Shown piece by piece: positions 17,244 to 27,113 of a stretch of 64,000 bases of DNA. The DNA lies in assembly GCA_035561515.1 (NCBI GenBank), contig DATMXP010000045.1:28625-92624 (forward strand), given 5' to 3'. The notes beneath the pieces are model-generated. The model was not told where the DNA came from, ran no database searches, and saw only the letters and a list, made by a program, of their open reading frames with translations. Positions within the stretch are counted from its first letter, which is position 1; each line of letters opens with the position of its first letter. Position numbers and translations under genes: made by a program. Source of the stretch: Terriglobales bacterium. Lineage in GTDB: Bacteria; Acidobacteriota; Terriglobia; Terriglobales; Acidobacteriaceae.

Positions 17244-19673
17244 ATGGCCGTGGGGATGAACTTGAAACGCATTGATAAAGTTGCTGTCCTTGGCGCCGGA
17301 ACGATGGGTGCGCGCATTGCTGCTCACCTGGCGAATGCCGGCGTTCCCTCTTACCTGCTCGACATCGTGCCGCCCGACGCCGACGGTCCTGCCCGCAATA
17401 AGATTGCGCAGGCCGGACTGGATGGTGCGATCAAATCGAAGCCCGCGGCATTCTTCGAGCCCTCTCTCGCCAAGTTGGTGAAGGTCGGCAACTTCGATGA
17501 CAACCTGAAATGGCTGTCCGAATGTGATTGGGTGATCGAAGTCGTCGTCGAGAACGTGGAGATCAAGCGCTCCCTCTTGCGCAAGGTCGAACAGGTACGC
17601 AAACCCGGAACGATCATCACCACCAATACCAGCGGACTACCCGTGGCCAGCATCGCCGAAGGATTCTCGGAAGACTTCCGGCGCATGTGGTTCGGCACAC
17701 ACTTTTTTAATCCGCCGCGCTATATGCGCCTGCTGGAGATTATCCCCACGCCGGAATCGGACAAATCGGCCATGGATGCGATCGCACACTTCTGCGACGT
17801 GCGTCTTGGAAAAGGGATTGTCTGGGCGAAGGACACGCCGAATTTCATCGCCAACCGCATCGGAACCTTCTCGGCGTTGAACGTTATGAAGGCCATGCAG
17901 GAGATGGACCTTTCGATCGAAGAGGTGGACGCGCTCACCGGCACCGCAGTGGGCTGGCCAAAGACAGCGACATTTCGCCTCATGGACCTTGTCGGCCTCG
18001 ACATCCTCGGTCACGTTGTCTCCAACATGACGGCCAATGTGAAGGACGAGCGCGGCGACCTTAAGATCCCCGACTTCTATCGTCAAATGATCGAGCGGAA
18101 AATGCTCGGCGATAAGACCAAGGGCGGCTTCTACAAGAAGGTCAAGGGACCGGAAGGCGAACAGCGTCTCGGACTCGACTGGAAAACTCTCGAATACCGT
18201 CCGCGCCAGAAGGCACATTTCGCTTCCCTCGAGATGGCCAAGAACATTGAGGACACGGCGCAGCGCCTGAAGATGCTGCTCAACCTTGACGGAAGCAAGC
18301 CAGACAAGGCCGGCCACTTCCTCTGGCGTACCCTGAGCGATCTTTGGAACTACGCCGCAAATCGTGTTCCGGAGATCAGTGACACGGTTGTCGAAATCGA
18401 CCGTGCCATGAAACTGGGCTTTAACTGGGAGATGGGTCCGTTTGAGTTGTGGGACGCCGCCGGTGTAGAAGCTACCGTCGCCCGGATGAAGAAGGAAGGC
18501 AAGCCGGTAGCCACGAACGTCGAGAAACTTCTGGCGGCCGGCGTCAAGACCTGGTACGAGGACTGTCCGCACGCCGCGTCGGGCAGATCGTACTTCGACC
18601 TGCGCTCGAATTCCTATGAACATGTCCAGGTTCCTGAAGGAGTCTGGTCTGTTACGGTCGCGAAGAAATCCGAAGGCGTAGTAAAGAAGAATGCCGGCGC
18701 ATCGCTCGTTGACCTCGGCGACGGCATCGGCTGCATCGAGTTCCACTCGAAAATGAACGCAATCGGCGGCGACATCGTCCAGTTGATTACTGAGACTTTG
18801 AAACCGGGTTCTCAGGTCGGCGCCAACTTCGATGGGTTCGTGATCACCAACGACGCCTCGAACTTCTCCGTCGGCGCGAACATCATGCTTCTGCTTATGT
18901 CGATTCAGGAAGGCGAGTGGGACGAGATCGACTTCATGATCCGCGGCTTCCAGAACATGACGCAGGCCATCAAGTTCTCGCCGAAGCCGGTGGTCTGTGC
19001 GCCTTTCGGCATGACGCTCGGCGGCGGTTGCGAAGTAGCCCTGCACTCGTCTGTCCGGCAGCCGCACGCGGAGCTCTATATGGGACTGGTGGAAGTCGGA
19101 GTGGGATTGCTGCCCGGTGGCGGCGGTTGCAAGGAAATGACGCTGCGTGCCGTCGATGCCGCGACTTCAATTCGTCCGGATGGACGTGGCGAGTCCGTCG
19201 AACTGATGGAAGCCATGAAGCGCGTGTTTGAAACTGTTGCCATGGCGAAGGTGTCAACGTCGGTGAACGAAGCACGCAATCTGGGCTTCCTCTCCCATAG
19301 TGACCTCGTCAGCATGAATCGCGAGCGCCAACTTTCGGACGCGAAAGCCTGCGCTCTTGAGCTGGCACGGCTCGGATACAAGCCTCCGGTGCCGAGAACG
19401 GACGTTCCCGCTCCAGGCGAAAACATTCTTGCCACGCTGAAACTGGGCGTTCACATGATGCGTCAGGGCGACTACATCAGCGACCACGAGCAAAAAATCG
19501 GCAACAAGGTCGCTGAGGTGCTCTGCGGTGGAGCGGTTTCACCAGGAATGCCAGTCAGCGAGCAGTATCTGCTCGATCTGGAACGTGAAGGATTTAAGTC
19601 GCTCTGTGGGGAGCGAAAGACGCAGGAGCGGATTCAGTACACACTGAAGACCGGCAAACCCCTGCGGAACTAG
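17244..19673 (+). CDS. fadN: 3-hydroxyacyl-CoA dehydrogenase / enoyl-CoA hydratase fusion, FadN type
   Basis: An 809-residue bifunctional beta-oxidation enzyme. The N-terminal NAD-binding domain shows VAVLGAGTMGARIA, and HFFNPPRYMRLLEII is the dehydrogenase signature. The C-terminal part is a crotonase-fold domain (FSVGANIMLLLM, FGMTLGGGCEVALH, GLLPGGGGCKEM). Dehydrogenase first and hydratase second is the FadN order, opposite to FadB/FadJ. It converts enoyl-CoA to 3-ketoacyl-CoA. The first ATG (17244) is used; a second at 17256 has GTGGGG just before it and may be the true start. It heads a fadN-fadA-fadE operon. Confidence 0.93.
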   Translation: MAVGMNLKRIDKVAVLGAGTMGARIAAHLANAGVPSYLLDIVPPDADGPARNKIAQAGLDGAIKSKPAAFFEPSLAKLVKVGNFDDNLKWLSECDWVIEVVVENVEIKRSLLRKVEQVRKPGTIITTNTSGLPVASIAEGFSEDFRRMWFGTHFFNPPRYMRLLEIIPTPESDKSAMDAIAHFCDVRLGKGIVWAKDTPNFIANRIGTFSALNVMKAMQEMDLSIEEVDALTGTAVGWPKTATFRLMDLVGLDILGHVVSNMTANVKDERGDLKIPDFYRQMIERKMLGDKTKGGFYKKVKGPEGEQRLGLDWKTLEYRPRQKAHFASLEMAKNIEDTAQRLKMLLNLDGSKPDKAGHFLWRTLSDLWNYAANRVPEISDTVVEIDRAMKLGFNWEMGPFELWDAAGVEATVARMKKEGKPVATNVEKLLAAGVKTWYEDCPHAASGRSYFDLRSNSYEHVQVPEGVWSVTVAKKSEGVVKKNAGASLVDLGDGIGCIEFHSKMNAIGGDIVQLITETLKPGSQVGANFDGFVITNDASNFSVGANIMLLLMSIQEGEWDEIDFMIRGFQNMTQAIKFSPKPVVCAPFGMTLGGGCEVALHSSVRQPHAELYMGLVEVGVGLLPGGGGCKEMTLRAVDAATSIRPDGRGESVELMEAMKRVFETVAMAKVSTSVNEARNLGFLSHSDLVSMNRERQLSDAKACALELARLGYKPPVPRTDVPAPGENILATLKLGVHMMRQGDYISDHEQKIGNKVAEVLCGGAVSPGMPVSEQYLLDLEREGFKSLCGERKTQERIQYTLKTGKPLRN

Positions 19674-19693
19674 TGGGATTTTAGGAAATCGCT

Positions 19694-20872
19694 ATGCTTG
19701 AAGTCGTAATCGTTTCATCTGTTCGTACTCCCGTAGGCAAAGCCTATAAGGGTACGCTCCGCGCCACGCGGCCTGATGATCTGGCCGCAGTGGCGATTAA
19801 GGGCGCACTCGAACGCGTGCCTCAACTCGATCCGAAAGAGATTGAAGATGTCATCATCGGATGCGCGATGCCGGAGGCCGAGCAGGGCATGAACGTTGCT
19901 CGTATCGCTTCCCTGCGCGCCGGACTGCCCGTCGAATGCTCCGCCATGACGATCAACCGTTTCTGCTCGTCAGGATTGCAGGCGATCTCTCTGGCAGCGG
20001 ACGCGATCGCAGCCGGCCGCGCGGAAGTCGTCGTTGCCGGCGGAACCGAGTCCATGACCATGATCCCCATGGGTGGACACAAGGTCTCTGCGAATCCGTG
20101 GCTCGTTTCGAATTATCCGGATGCCTATCTCTCGATGGGTTTGACGGCGGAGCGTTTGGCGAAGCGCTACGGCATCACCCGCGAGCAGGCCGATGAGTTT
20201 TCCTTGCGCTCGCATAAGAACGCCATCGCCGCCATCCAATCCGGCAAGTTCGATGACGAAATTGTTCCCGTACCCGTAAGCTTCACCACCCCGAACGGTT
20301 CGAAGCCGAAGCGTACGGAAATCGTCTTCAAGGTCGACGAAGGCCCGCGTGCCGACACCACAATAGAAGCACTCTTAGCGCTCAAACCTGCCTTTCACGT
20401 GAAAGGCACTGTCACCGCCGGTAACTCGTCCCAGATGTCGGACGGAGCAGCGGCATCGGTCGTAATGTCTGCCGAGAAGGCGAAAACGCTCGGCCTTAAG
20501 CCACTCGCTCGCTTTGTCGCATTTGCCACTGCCGGATACAAGCCGGAAGAGATGGGTATCGGGCCGGTTTACGCGATCCCGAAGGCACTGAAGATCGCCG
20601 GCCTCAAACTCGGCGACATCGACGTCATCGAGTTGAACGAAGCCTTCGCCGCTCAGTCGCTGAGCGTCATCAAGGAAGGTGGTCTCGACCCAGAGAAGGT
20701 GAATCCAAATGGAGGGGCCATTGCACTCGGCCATCCGCTGGGATGCACCGGAGCCAAACTAACGGCGTCTATCATCCGTGAACTCAAGCGGCGCAACGGG
20801 CGTTATGGAATCGTGACGATGTGCGTCGGCGGTGGAATGGGCGCAGCAGGAATTATCGAAAGCATGCAATAA
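19694..20872 (+). CDS. fadA: Acetyl-CoA acyltransferase (thiolase)
   Basis: A 392-residue thiolase with all catalytic residues: nucleophile Cys91 in NRFCSSG, His347 in GHPLGCTG and Cys377 in CVGGGMG. It cleaves 3-ketoacyl-CoA to acetyl-CoA and a shortened acyl-CoA, the last step of the beta-oxidation round. It lies 20 bases after fadN and 16 bases ahead of the acyl-CoA dehydrogenase gene, the order also seen in FadN-type operons of other phyla. It is cytoplasmic. A biosynthetic (acetoacetyl-CoA) role is less likely in this context. Confidence 0.95.
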   Translation: MLEVVIVSSVRTPVGKAYKGTLRATRPDDLAAVAIKGALERVPQLDPKEIEDVIIGCAMPEAEQGMNVARIASLRAGLPVECSAMTINRFCSSGLQAISLAADAIAAGRAEVVVAGGTESMTMIPMGGHKVSANPWLVSNYPDAYLSMGLTAERLAKRYGITREQADEFSLRSHKNAIAAIQSGKFDDEIVPVPVSFTTPNGSKPKRTEIVFKVDEGPRADTTIEALLALKPAFHVKGTVTAGNSSQMSDGAAASVVMSAEKAKTLGLKPLARFVAFATAGYKPEEMGIGPVYAIPKALKIAGLKLGDIDVIELNEAFAAQSLSVIKEGGLDPEKVNPNGGAIALGHPLGCTGAKLTASIIRELKRRNGRYGIVTMCVGGGMGAAGIIESMQ

Positions 20873-20888
20873 AAGACGGGAGAGCACT

Positions 20889-22685
20889 ATGGCAACAGCA
20901 GCAATTCCGAAGAACAAGATTATGGGTGCGAGTTTCCTCCTTGAGGATCGCACTCCCGAAGAAGTCTTTACCCCCGAAGATTTCAACGAACAGCATGTGC
21001 TCATCGCCCAGACGGCAGAGGAGTTCGCAACCAAGGAAATCGTCCCCGCCAACGATGCGATCGAAGCCAAGCAGTTTGACGTCACCCGCGGTCTGCTGAA
21101 AAAAGGCAGCGAGCTCGGCCTCTCTTCCGTAGACATCCCCGAGGAATACGGCGGGATGGAGATGGACAAGGTGACCTCCGCGATCATCGCTGATCGAATC
21201 GCGAAGTCTGGAAGCTTTTCAGTCGCCTGGGGCGCTCACGTGGGTATTGGCACGCTGCCGATCGTGTGGTTCGGCACCGCCGAGCAGAAAGCCAAGTACC
21301 TGCCGAAGCTGGCCTCCGGCGAATACATCGGCGCTTACGCCCTTTCGGAATCCTCCTCCGGTTCGGACGCCCTGAGCTTGCGAACCAAGGCCGTTCTCTC
21401 GCCCGACGGAAAGCATTACATCCTTAACGGCGAAAAAATGTGGATCTCGAACGCGGGGTTCGCCGACGTCTTCATTGTGTTCGCGAAGATCGACGGCGAG
21501 AAGATGACTGCCTTCATCGTCGAGCGCACGTTTCCCGGCTTCAACGTAGGAGCTGAAGAGCACAAGATGGGAATCCGCGGATCCTCTACCTGTCCGCTCA
21601 TTCTCACCGACTGCCAAGTCCCCGTTGAAAACGTCTTGGGTGACATCGGCAAAGGGCACGTGATCGCCTTCAACATCCTCAACGTGGGTCGTTTCAAGCT
21701 TGGTGCGGGTTGCGTCGGCGGCGCGCGTAACTCAATGACGAACGCCATCCAGTACGCAAAATCCCGCAAGGCCTTCGGGAAGACGATCGCCGACTTCGGC
21801 CTCATCCGCGAGAAGATCGCCCGCATGGCGACCCATATCTACGTGGGTGAGAGTGCGGTCTATCGCACCGTAGGCATGATGGACACTGCGCTTAGCGACA
21901 TAGACAAAACAGCGCCCGATGCCACCCAGCAAATCCGCAAAGCCATCGAGGAATACGCGGTAGAGTGCTCCATCATCAAGGTCTGGGGCTCGGAAATGCT
22001 CGACTTCGTTGTGGATGAAACGGTGCAGATCTACGGCGGCTACGGTTTCGTCGAGGAGTATCCAGCTGAGCGAGCCTATCGCGACTCGCGTGTGAACCGC
22101 ATCTTCGAGGGCACCAACGAAATCAATCGTCTCATCACCACCGGCTTCGTGCTGAAGCGTGCCATGACGGGCCAACTCCCGCTGATGCCGAAGATCAAGC
22201 AGGTGCTCGACGAAGTCATGGCTGGCCCTTCGTTCAGTGAAGGCGCGGAAGGTCCCATGGCGGCAGAACGCGCCGTGGTAGCAAATGCCAAGAAGATTGG
22301 CCTCTTCTCCTCCGGCGCCGCTTCGCAGAAGTACATGGCTGCTCTTGCCGATCAGCAGGAAATCATGGGCGCCATTGCCGACATGATTATCGAGGGCTAC
22401 ATCATGGAGTCGGCACTGCTGCGGACCCTAAAGCTGATCGAGAAACAGGGTGAAGCCGCGGCGGCCCTGGCCATCGCCATGACCCAGGTCTATATCGCCG
22501 AAGCCATGGAGCGGATCGAATCGGCCGCACGGCGTGTGATTGCTGCGGTCGCCGAGGGTGACATGCTCCGGACGCAAATGGCCATCCTGCGGCGGCTTGC
22601 GAAATACGAGCCTTTCAACACCATCGGCCTCACTCAGCAGATCGCCTCACGTACTCTGGATGCCGGTAAGTACGTCATCTCCTAA
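20889..22685 (+). CDS. fadE: Acyl-CoA dehydrogenase with C-terminal extension
   Basis: A 598-residue FAD-dependent acyl-CoA dehydrogenase, the first step of beta-oxidation. It has YALSESSSGSDALSLRTKA (FAD/substrate loop), WISNAGFADVFIVFAKI, and YGGYGFVEEYPAERAYRDSR followed by the IFEGTNEIN segment with the usual catalytic Glu. About 190 residues follow the core, an extension like that of very-long-chain enzymes, so long-chain substrates are plausible. The ATG at 20889 is used because the upstream extension would lie inside fadA. An electron-transfer flavoprotein must be encoded elsewhere. A strong terminator follows. Confidence 0.94.
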   Translation: MATAAIPKNKIMGASFLLEDRTPEEVFTPEDFNEQHVLIAQTAEEFATKEIVPANDAIEAKQFDVTRGLLKKGSELGLSSVDIPEEYGGMEMDKVTSAIIADRIAKSGSFSVAWGAHVGIGTLPIVWFGTAEQKAKYLPKLASGEYIGAYALSESSSGSDALSLRTKAVLSPDGKHYILNGEKMWISNAGFADVFIVFAKIDGEKMTAFIVERTFPGFNVGAEEHKMGIRGSSTCPLILTDCQVPVENVLGDIGKGHVIAFNILNVGRFKLGAGCVGGARNSMTNAIQYAKSRKAFGKTIADFGLIREKIARMATHIYVGESAVYRTVGMMDTALSDIDKTAPDATQQIRKAIEEYAVECSIIKVWGSEMLDFVVDETVQIYGGYGFVEEYPAERAYRDSRVNRIFEGTNEINRLITTGFVLKRAMTGQLPLMPKIKQVLDEVMAGPSFSEGAEGPMAAERAVVANAKKIGLFSSGAASQKYMAALADQQEIMGAIADMIIEGYIMESALLRTLKLIEKQGEAAAALAIAMTQVYIAEAMERIESAARRVIAAVAEGDMLRTQMAILRRLAKYEPFNTIGLTQQIASRTLDAGKYVIS

Positions 22686-22704
22686 AGTACTGGGATGAAC
22701 AACG

Positions 22705-22730
22705 GCGGGTGCTTCGGCACCCGCTTTCTT
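22705..22730 (+). terminator. Terminator of the beta-oxidation operon
   Basis: An 8-bp stem GCGGGTGC/GCACCCGC (22705-22712 with 22717-22724) capped by the stable tetraloop TTCG is followed by TTTCTT. It begins 20 bases after the fadE stop. Confidence 0.9.
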
Positions 22731-22805
22731 ATTGGGAAAATCGCCATGCATTCAGCTCTCGACTTTGCATCCTCGCCAATGATTTAACATCTACTTAGGT
22801 AAGCT

Positions 22806-23651
22806 ATGAATACTTTTAAGACTGCGTTCCTGCTGACATTGATGACGTTGCTGATGCTCGCCATCGGACAGTACTTTGGTGGCGAACGCGGCATGATCAT
22901 GGCCCTGGTTTTTGCCGGCGTCATGAACTTCGTCTCGTACTTTTTCTCCGACAAGATTGCCTTGGCGATGTACGGCGCTAAGCCTGTCACTCGCGAACAA
23001 TCTCCACGTGTTTATGGGATCGTCGAACGGTTGACCCAGCGCACCGGGTTGCCGATGCCCAAGCTGTTTGTCATCCCATCCGAATCCCCGAATGCGTTCG
23101 CAACCGGCCGAAATCCGAAGCATGCGTCTGTGGCGGTCACGGAAGGCATCCTGCAATTGCTGACCGACGAAGAACTTGAGGGCGTGCTGGCGCACGAACT
23201 CGGCCACGTTCGCAACCGCGACATTCTGATTGGATCCGTTGCCGCAACCATTGCCGGCGCCATCACCATGCTGGCAAGGATGGGCTTCTGGTTTGGAGGC
23301 AGCCGCGACGACCGCGACCGTGGAGGAAGTCCGATTGGCGCCATCGCTATGCTGATTCTGGCTCCGCTGGCTGCCATGCTGATCCAGATGGCCGTCTCGC
23401 GTTCGCGGGAATACGCTGCCGATGCCACGGGCGCGCACATCACCGGAAACCCGTACGCTTTGGCCAGTGCGCTCCGCAAACTCGATGCCTACTCGCGTCG
23501 CATCCCGATGATGGGCAGCCCTTCCACGGCTCACCTTTTCATCGTGAAACCTATGCTGGGCATGGACGTTGCGAGCCTGTTCTCCACTCACCCGCCGATC
23601 GCGAAACGAATCGAACGGCTCACCGGCAGGCCGGCTGAATTCCAGGCCTGA
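22806..23651 (+). CDS. htpX: Membrane zinc protease HtpX
   Basis: A 281-residue M48 protease. Membrane helices lie near residues 6-22, 28-47, 141-160 and 175-192. The zinc motif HELGH is at 130-134 and the third ligand Glu is in SREYAADATGA. The N-terminal region and the YGAKPV motif are typical of HtpX, which takes part in quality control of inner-membrane proteins under stress. It is a single gene flanked by terminators on both sides. Confidence 0.96.
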   Translation: MNTFKTAFLLTLMTLLMLAIGQYFGGERGMIMALVFAGVMNFVSYFFSDKIALAMYGAKPVTREQSPRVYGIVERLTQRTGLPMPKLFVIPSESPNAFATGRNPKHASVAVTEGILQLLTDEELEGVLAHELGHVRNRDILIGSVAATIAGAITMLARMGFWFGGSRDDRDRGGSPIGAIAMLILAPLAAMLIQMAVSRSREYAADATGAHITGNPYALASALRKLDAYSRRIPMMGSPSTAHLFIVKPMLGMDVASLFSTHPPIAKRIERLTGRPAEFQA

Positions 23652-23677
23652 TGGCTTGAACTGATCGCTTGAACAAG

Positions 23678-23708
23678 AAGGCTGGGCGCGAAAAGGCCCA
23701 GCCTTTTT
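23678..23708 (+). terminator. Terminator of htpX
   Basis: A 10-bp stem AAGGCTGGGC/GCCCAGCCTT (23678-23687 with 23696-23705) runs into TTTTT. It is 27 bases past the htpX stop. Confidence 0.92.
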
Positions 23709-23824
23709 GCATTCAGCTTGTCTCGGATCGTGTAGAACGGTACAAGTGCAAGTACTTCAGTTATCACCGTTCCACTACTGAATGCGGTAATTGAATGCGC
23801 GCCGCTGAGTTAGAATCCAAACGA

Positions 23825-24781
23825 ATGTCCACACAAACTCTCAAGGCGTCGTCGCGGGCAGCGGCGCTTGAAAGCGCGTTGCGCAGCATCATCCGGGGCC
23901 AGGACGATGTTGTCCGTTTGTCATTGGTATGCCTGTTCGCGAGAGGGCACCTGTTAATCGAAGGCGTGCCCGGAGTCGGCAAGACCACGCTGGCGCAAGC
24001 CATCGCTCGGGCGCTCGACGTCGACTTCCAACGCGTTCAGTTCACCGCGGACATGTTGCCGAGCGACGTCCTCGGCATCTCGATGTACTCCACCGTTGAG
24101 CAGAAGTTCGAGTTCAAGCGCGGTCCCGTATTCACCAACGTTCTGCTCGCCGACGAAATCAACCGCACCACCCCGAAGACGCAGTCCGCCTTGCTGGAAG
24201 CCATGAACGAGCACCAGGTGACGGTCGATCGCGACTCCTATCCATTGCCGCAACCTTTCCTGGTAATCGCGACGCAAAACCCAGTCGAACATCATGGCAC
24301 CTATCCGCTTCCCGAATCGCAGATGGACCGCTTCCTGATGCGGCTTCACATGGGCTACCCAGCGGCTGAGAGCGAGCGACAGATCCTGCGCGCCGAAGCC
24401 GGCGCCGCCCGCCTCGACGAAGTACAACCGATCTTGAGCAGAGAAGAAGTCATCGCGATTCAGGAAGAAGTCACCGGCGTGACCGTAGACGATTCGCTGG
24501 TTGAATACGCGCTCGCCATCGTGAACCGGACTCGCCAATCGGCGCACCTTTCGCTCGGTGTGTCACCTCGCGGTTCGCTGATGCTGTATCGCGCCGCTCA
24601 GTCTTTGGCTTTTGTCGACGGACGAAACTTCGCCACACCAGAAGACTTCAAGACGCTTGCCATCCCCGTCTTCTCTCATCGCGTGGTTGTGAGCGGTCGC
24701 TACTCTTCTACTTTGAAGAAGTCTGAGCAATCAGAGCAGATTCTGCGGGAAATCGTAGAGAGCGTGCCGGTTCCTGTCTAG
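23825..24781 (+). CDS. MoxR-family AAA+ ATPase
   Basis: A 318-residue AAA+ protein: Walker A GVPGVGKT (47-54), Walker B VLLADEINRT, sensor region ATQNPVEHHGTYPLPESQMD, and a C-terminal lid with SLGVSPRGSLMLYRAAQ. MoxR ATPases act as chaperones that help load metals or cofactors or assemble VWA-domain complexes, usually beside DUF58 and VWA genes. None of these is adjacent here, since the gene converges on hpnE 8 bases away. The start is unsure: ATG at 23825 (used) or ATG at 23795, with no clear ribosome-binding site for either. A 7-bp inverted repeat GAACGGT/ACCGTTC (23735 and 23766) lies upstream. Confidence 0.9.
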   Translation: MSTQTLKASSRAAALESALRSIIRGQDDVVRLSLVCLFARGHLLIEGVPGVGKTTLAQAIARALDVDFQRVQFTADMLPSDVLGISMYSTVEQKFEFKRGPVFTNVLLADEINRTTPKTQSALLEAMNEHQVTVDRDSYPLPQPFLVIATQNPVEHHGTYPLPESQMDRFLMRLHMGYPAAESERQILRAEAGAARLDEVQPILSREEVIAIQEEVTGVTVDDSLVEYALAIVNRTRQSAHLSLGVSPRGSLMLYRAAQSLAFVDGRNFATPEDFKTLAIPVFSHRVVVSGRYSSTLKKSEQSEQILREIVESVPVPV

Positions 24782-24789
24782 TTTCGAGA

Positions 24790-26163
24790 TCAGCAGAATA
24801 GCTTCATCAGGCCGGAAGCCGGCAGATCGGGCACTAGAAATTGCTTGCCTGTCAGGGCCTCTGCAGCCAGGTAGCCGCTTCGCACAGCCCCTTCCATCGT
24901 CGCCGGCCAGCCTGTATCGGTCCAGTCTCCGGCCAGAACGATGCGGGGCCATCCCGTTTGCGCCTTCGGACGATACTCATCCACGCCCGGTTTCGGTGAG
25001 TACGTGGCGTGAACTTCCTTGATCACCGTTGCCTTCTCTAGCTTCGCCTCACGGACCAGCGGCAAGAATTCGCCCAGTTCCTTCACGGCAAGGTCGATAA
25101 TCTCCTGTCGCCCCATCTCCACCAGCGACTTCGACGCGCTGACCACCAGTTCCACATAGCTTCCCGACCCGTCGCGGTTCAGTAGCTTCGACTTGTGGAA
25201 CATCCACTGGATCGTCCGGTCGAGCAGAACGGCATGCTCAAGAGTGGTGATCTGCCGATCAAACCACAGGTGTATGCCCGTGATGGGAGAGCTTTCAAAA
25301 TGACCGGCCATCTCTCGAATGGCGGCCCCTACATTGTCTCCAGGAAGCAAGTTCGCAACGGTATTGAACGGAACTGCAAGCACAGCGTAATCGGCCTTAA
25401 CTTCCTGTCCGCTGACGCCGAGCACTACCCCCGAATCCCCGGCCGCAAAACTCTCGACGGCCGCGCGCAAATTCACTTCGCCGCCACGTTCACGGATGTA
25501 ATCTCCCGCGGCGCTGTACAACTCACTCAACGGGATCGCCGGGATTCCCATGCGACCAGCTTCTACCGACTTAAGGAACGACTCCCGAAAAACTAGTGCC
25601 CCGTATCGAATCGAGCAGTTCTCCAGATTTTCATTCAGCGCACTAACCAGCACCGGAGCCCAGAACCGCGAGATCGCGCACTCCGTCTGCCCACGGCTGC
25701 GCAGCCACGCGAGGAACGATCTTCCGTCATCGTTCACGTCGCCCATAAGCTCAAGCATTGCTTTAGCTATTGCCAGTTTGTCGGAGAAACCAAGGGCTCT
25801 GGCTGTTAGGAATGTTGGTGCGGTGTGCAACGGTGCGGGCAAAGCTCCGATCGCAATTTCGGAGTTCCTTCCCCCCGGTTCGAGAAAGTTCAACCGATCA
25901 AACCAGCGGATTTGATTCTCCACCCCGCTTCGTCGATATAGATCAATCAAGTTCGTGCAACATCCGAGCAGCACGTGCTGGCAGTTGTCGACGACCTCCC
26001 CGGTCCCCGGATGCTGATAAGACGAGGCTCTTCCTCCCAAGTACGGACGCCGCTCGAACAGCGTCACCCGGTATCCTGCATCGGCAAGCGCACACCCCGC
26101 CGCAAGGCCGCCAAGGCCGCCGCCCACAACTGCGACCGTTTGACTTGTGTTTATTGCCGGCAT
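24790..26163 (-). CDS. hpnE: Hydroxysqualene dehydroxylase HpnE
   Basis: A 457-residue FAD-dependent oxidoreductase. The dinucleotide fold is AVVGGGLGGLAAG (FAD motif 14-20) followed by ERRPYLGGRASSY, and the C-terminal FAD contact is VLAGDWTDTGWPATMEGAV. HpnE reduces hydroxysqualene to squalene as the last step of the HpnC/D/E route. It is the last gene of the hopanoid operon, 11 bases after hpnD. The start at 26163 (MPAINTSQ) is preferred: the longer start at 26226 would overlap hpnD by about 50 bases and add 21 residues before the Rossmann strand. Confidence 0.94.
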   Translation of the reverse strand: MPAINTSQTVAVVGGGLGGLAAGCALADAGYRVTLFERRPYLGGRASSYQHPGTGEVVDNCQHVLLGCCTNLIDLYRRSGVENQIRWFDRLNFLEPGGRNSEIAIGALPAPLHTAPTFLTARALGFSDKLAIAKAMLELMGDVNDDGRSFLAWLRSRGQTECAISRFWAPVLVSALNENLENCSIRYGALVFRESFLKSVEAGRMGIPAIPLSELYSAAGDYIRERGGEVNLRAAVESFAAGDSGVVLGVSGQEVKADYAVLAVPFNTVANLLPGDNVGAAIREMAGHFESSPITGIHLWFDRQITTLEHAVLLDRTIQWMFHKSKLLNRDGSGSYVELVVSASKSLVEMGRQEIIDLAVKELGEFLPLVREAKLEKATVIKEVHATYSPKPGVDEYRPKAQTGWPRIVLAGDWTDTGWPATMEGAVRSGYLAAEALTGKQFLVPDLPASGLMKLFC

Positions 26164-26174
26164 GACTTCAAGCG

Positions 26175-27113
26175 TTACTTCAGACGCTTCAGCATTCCTT
26201 TCGCCAGCACTTTGACTTTTTCCCACGTCGTCAACCGGACCTTTTCTCCAAGTACGCTGTACTCCTGCTTTGCGATCTTATCGAGTAACCGGCTATAGAT
26301 TTCCACCAGCGTCCAAAGCGCAGGACGGCTGTCCTCATCGATGTAGTTCAGAAGTTCATACCCGGACTTGTAGAACTCACGTGCGCGGTCCGCTTCCAGC
26401 ATCAGCAACGGCTTCAGGTTTGGGACATTGGAGCTCGTTGCCAGTTCGTTGGGTTCAACATGGAACTGCTTCAGGTCCGCCGCCGGAAGATACACCCGGC
26501 CCATCTGAGCATCTTCCTTTACGTCGCGGATGATGTTCGTTACCTGGAACGCAATTCCGGTTCGTTCAGCGAGTTTTTCAGCCCGCGGATGCTGGTACCC
26601 AAAGATGCAGATGCAAACCAGGCCAACCACCGAAGCGACGTGGTAGCAATACTGATAGAGATCATCGAAAGTACGGTAAAGAACAACGGGCGCACCCGGC
26701 GTAGTAGGTTGAGCGGCGCCGAAATTCAAGTCCATCGTGGTGCCGTAGACGAGTTTCTCAAGCAGATGGCTCGGAATCTTGAACCGCTGTTTCGCGTTTG
26801 CCAGAGCTAGAAGAACCGGGTCATCCGTCGGTCGTCCTGCATCCACCGCGTGGAAACCTTCCATCAGAGTTTCCAGCCTGGCCCGTCGTTCCGCGTCCGA
26901 AATTCCCGGTGCGTCCGAGATGTCGTCGGCATTCCGCATGAACGCGTACACCGCACAAAGAGCATCACGCTTTCGGCGCGGTAACACGAGGAATCCGTAA
27001 TAGAAGTTCTTGGCGGAAGCTCTGGTTATGCTCCGGCAAACCGCATACGCCGCCCTTAGTTGGAGTGGAGCGGCTTTGTTCGCCGGACGGCGTGCCGTGT
27101 CGGCCGCCGCCAT
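26175..27113 (-). CDS. hpnD: Presqualene diphosphate synthase HpnD
   Basis: A 312-residue trans-isoprenyl diphosphate synthase-like enzyme that joins two farnesyl diphosphates to presqualene diphosphate. The first aspartate motif is in ADDISD and the second in DVKED; AYAVCRSITRASAKNFYYGF is the typical N-terminal stretch. The ATG at 27113 overlaps the hpnC stop by one base (TGATG) and is preceded by a strong GAGGAGGG. A TTG one codon upstream is unlikely to be used. It is in an operon with hpnC and hpnE. Confidence 0.95.
   Translation of the reverse strand: MAAADTARRPANKAAPLQLRAAYAVCRSITRASAKNFYYGFLVLPRRKRDALCAVYAFMRNADDISDAPGISDAERRARLETLMEGFHAVDAGRPTDDPVLLALANAKQRFKIPSHLLEKLVYGTTMDLNFGAAQPTTPGAPVVLYRTFDDLYQYCYHVASVVGLVCICIFGYQHPRAEKLAERTGIAFQVTNIIRDVKEDAQMGRVYLPAADLKQFHVEPNELATSSNVPNLKPLLMLEADRAREFYKSGYELLNYIDEDSRPALWTLVEIYSRLLDKIAKQEYSVLGEKVRLTTWEKVKVLAKGMLKRLK

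Noticed and set aside
17637..19067. 476-codon minus-strand open frame
   Set aside because: It is antisense to the conserved fadN reading frame; the product has no recognisable domain. Long shadow frames are expected in GC-rich codon use.
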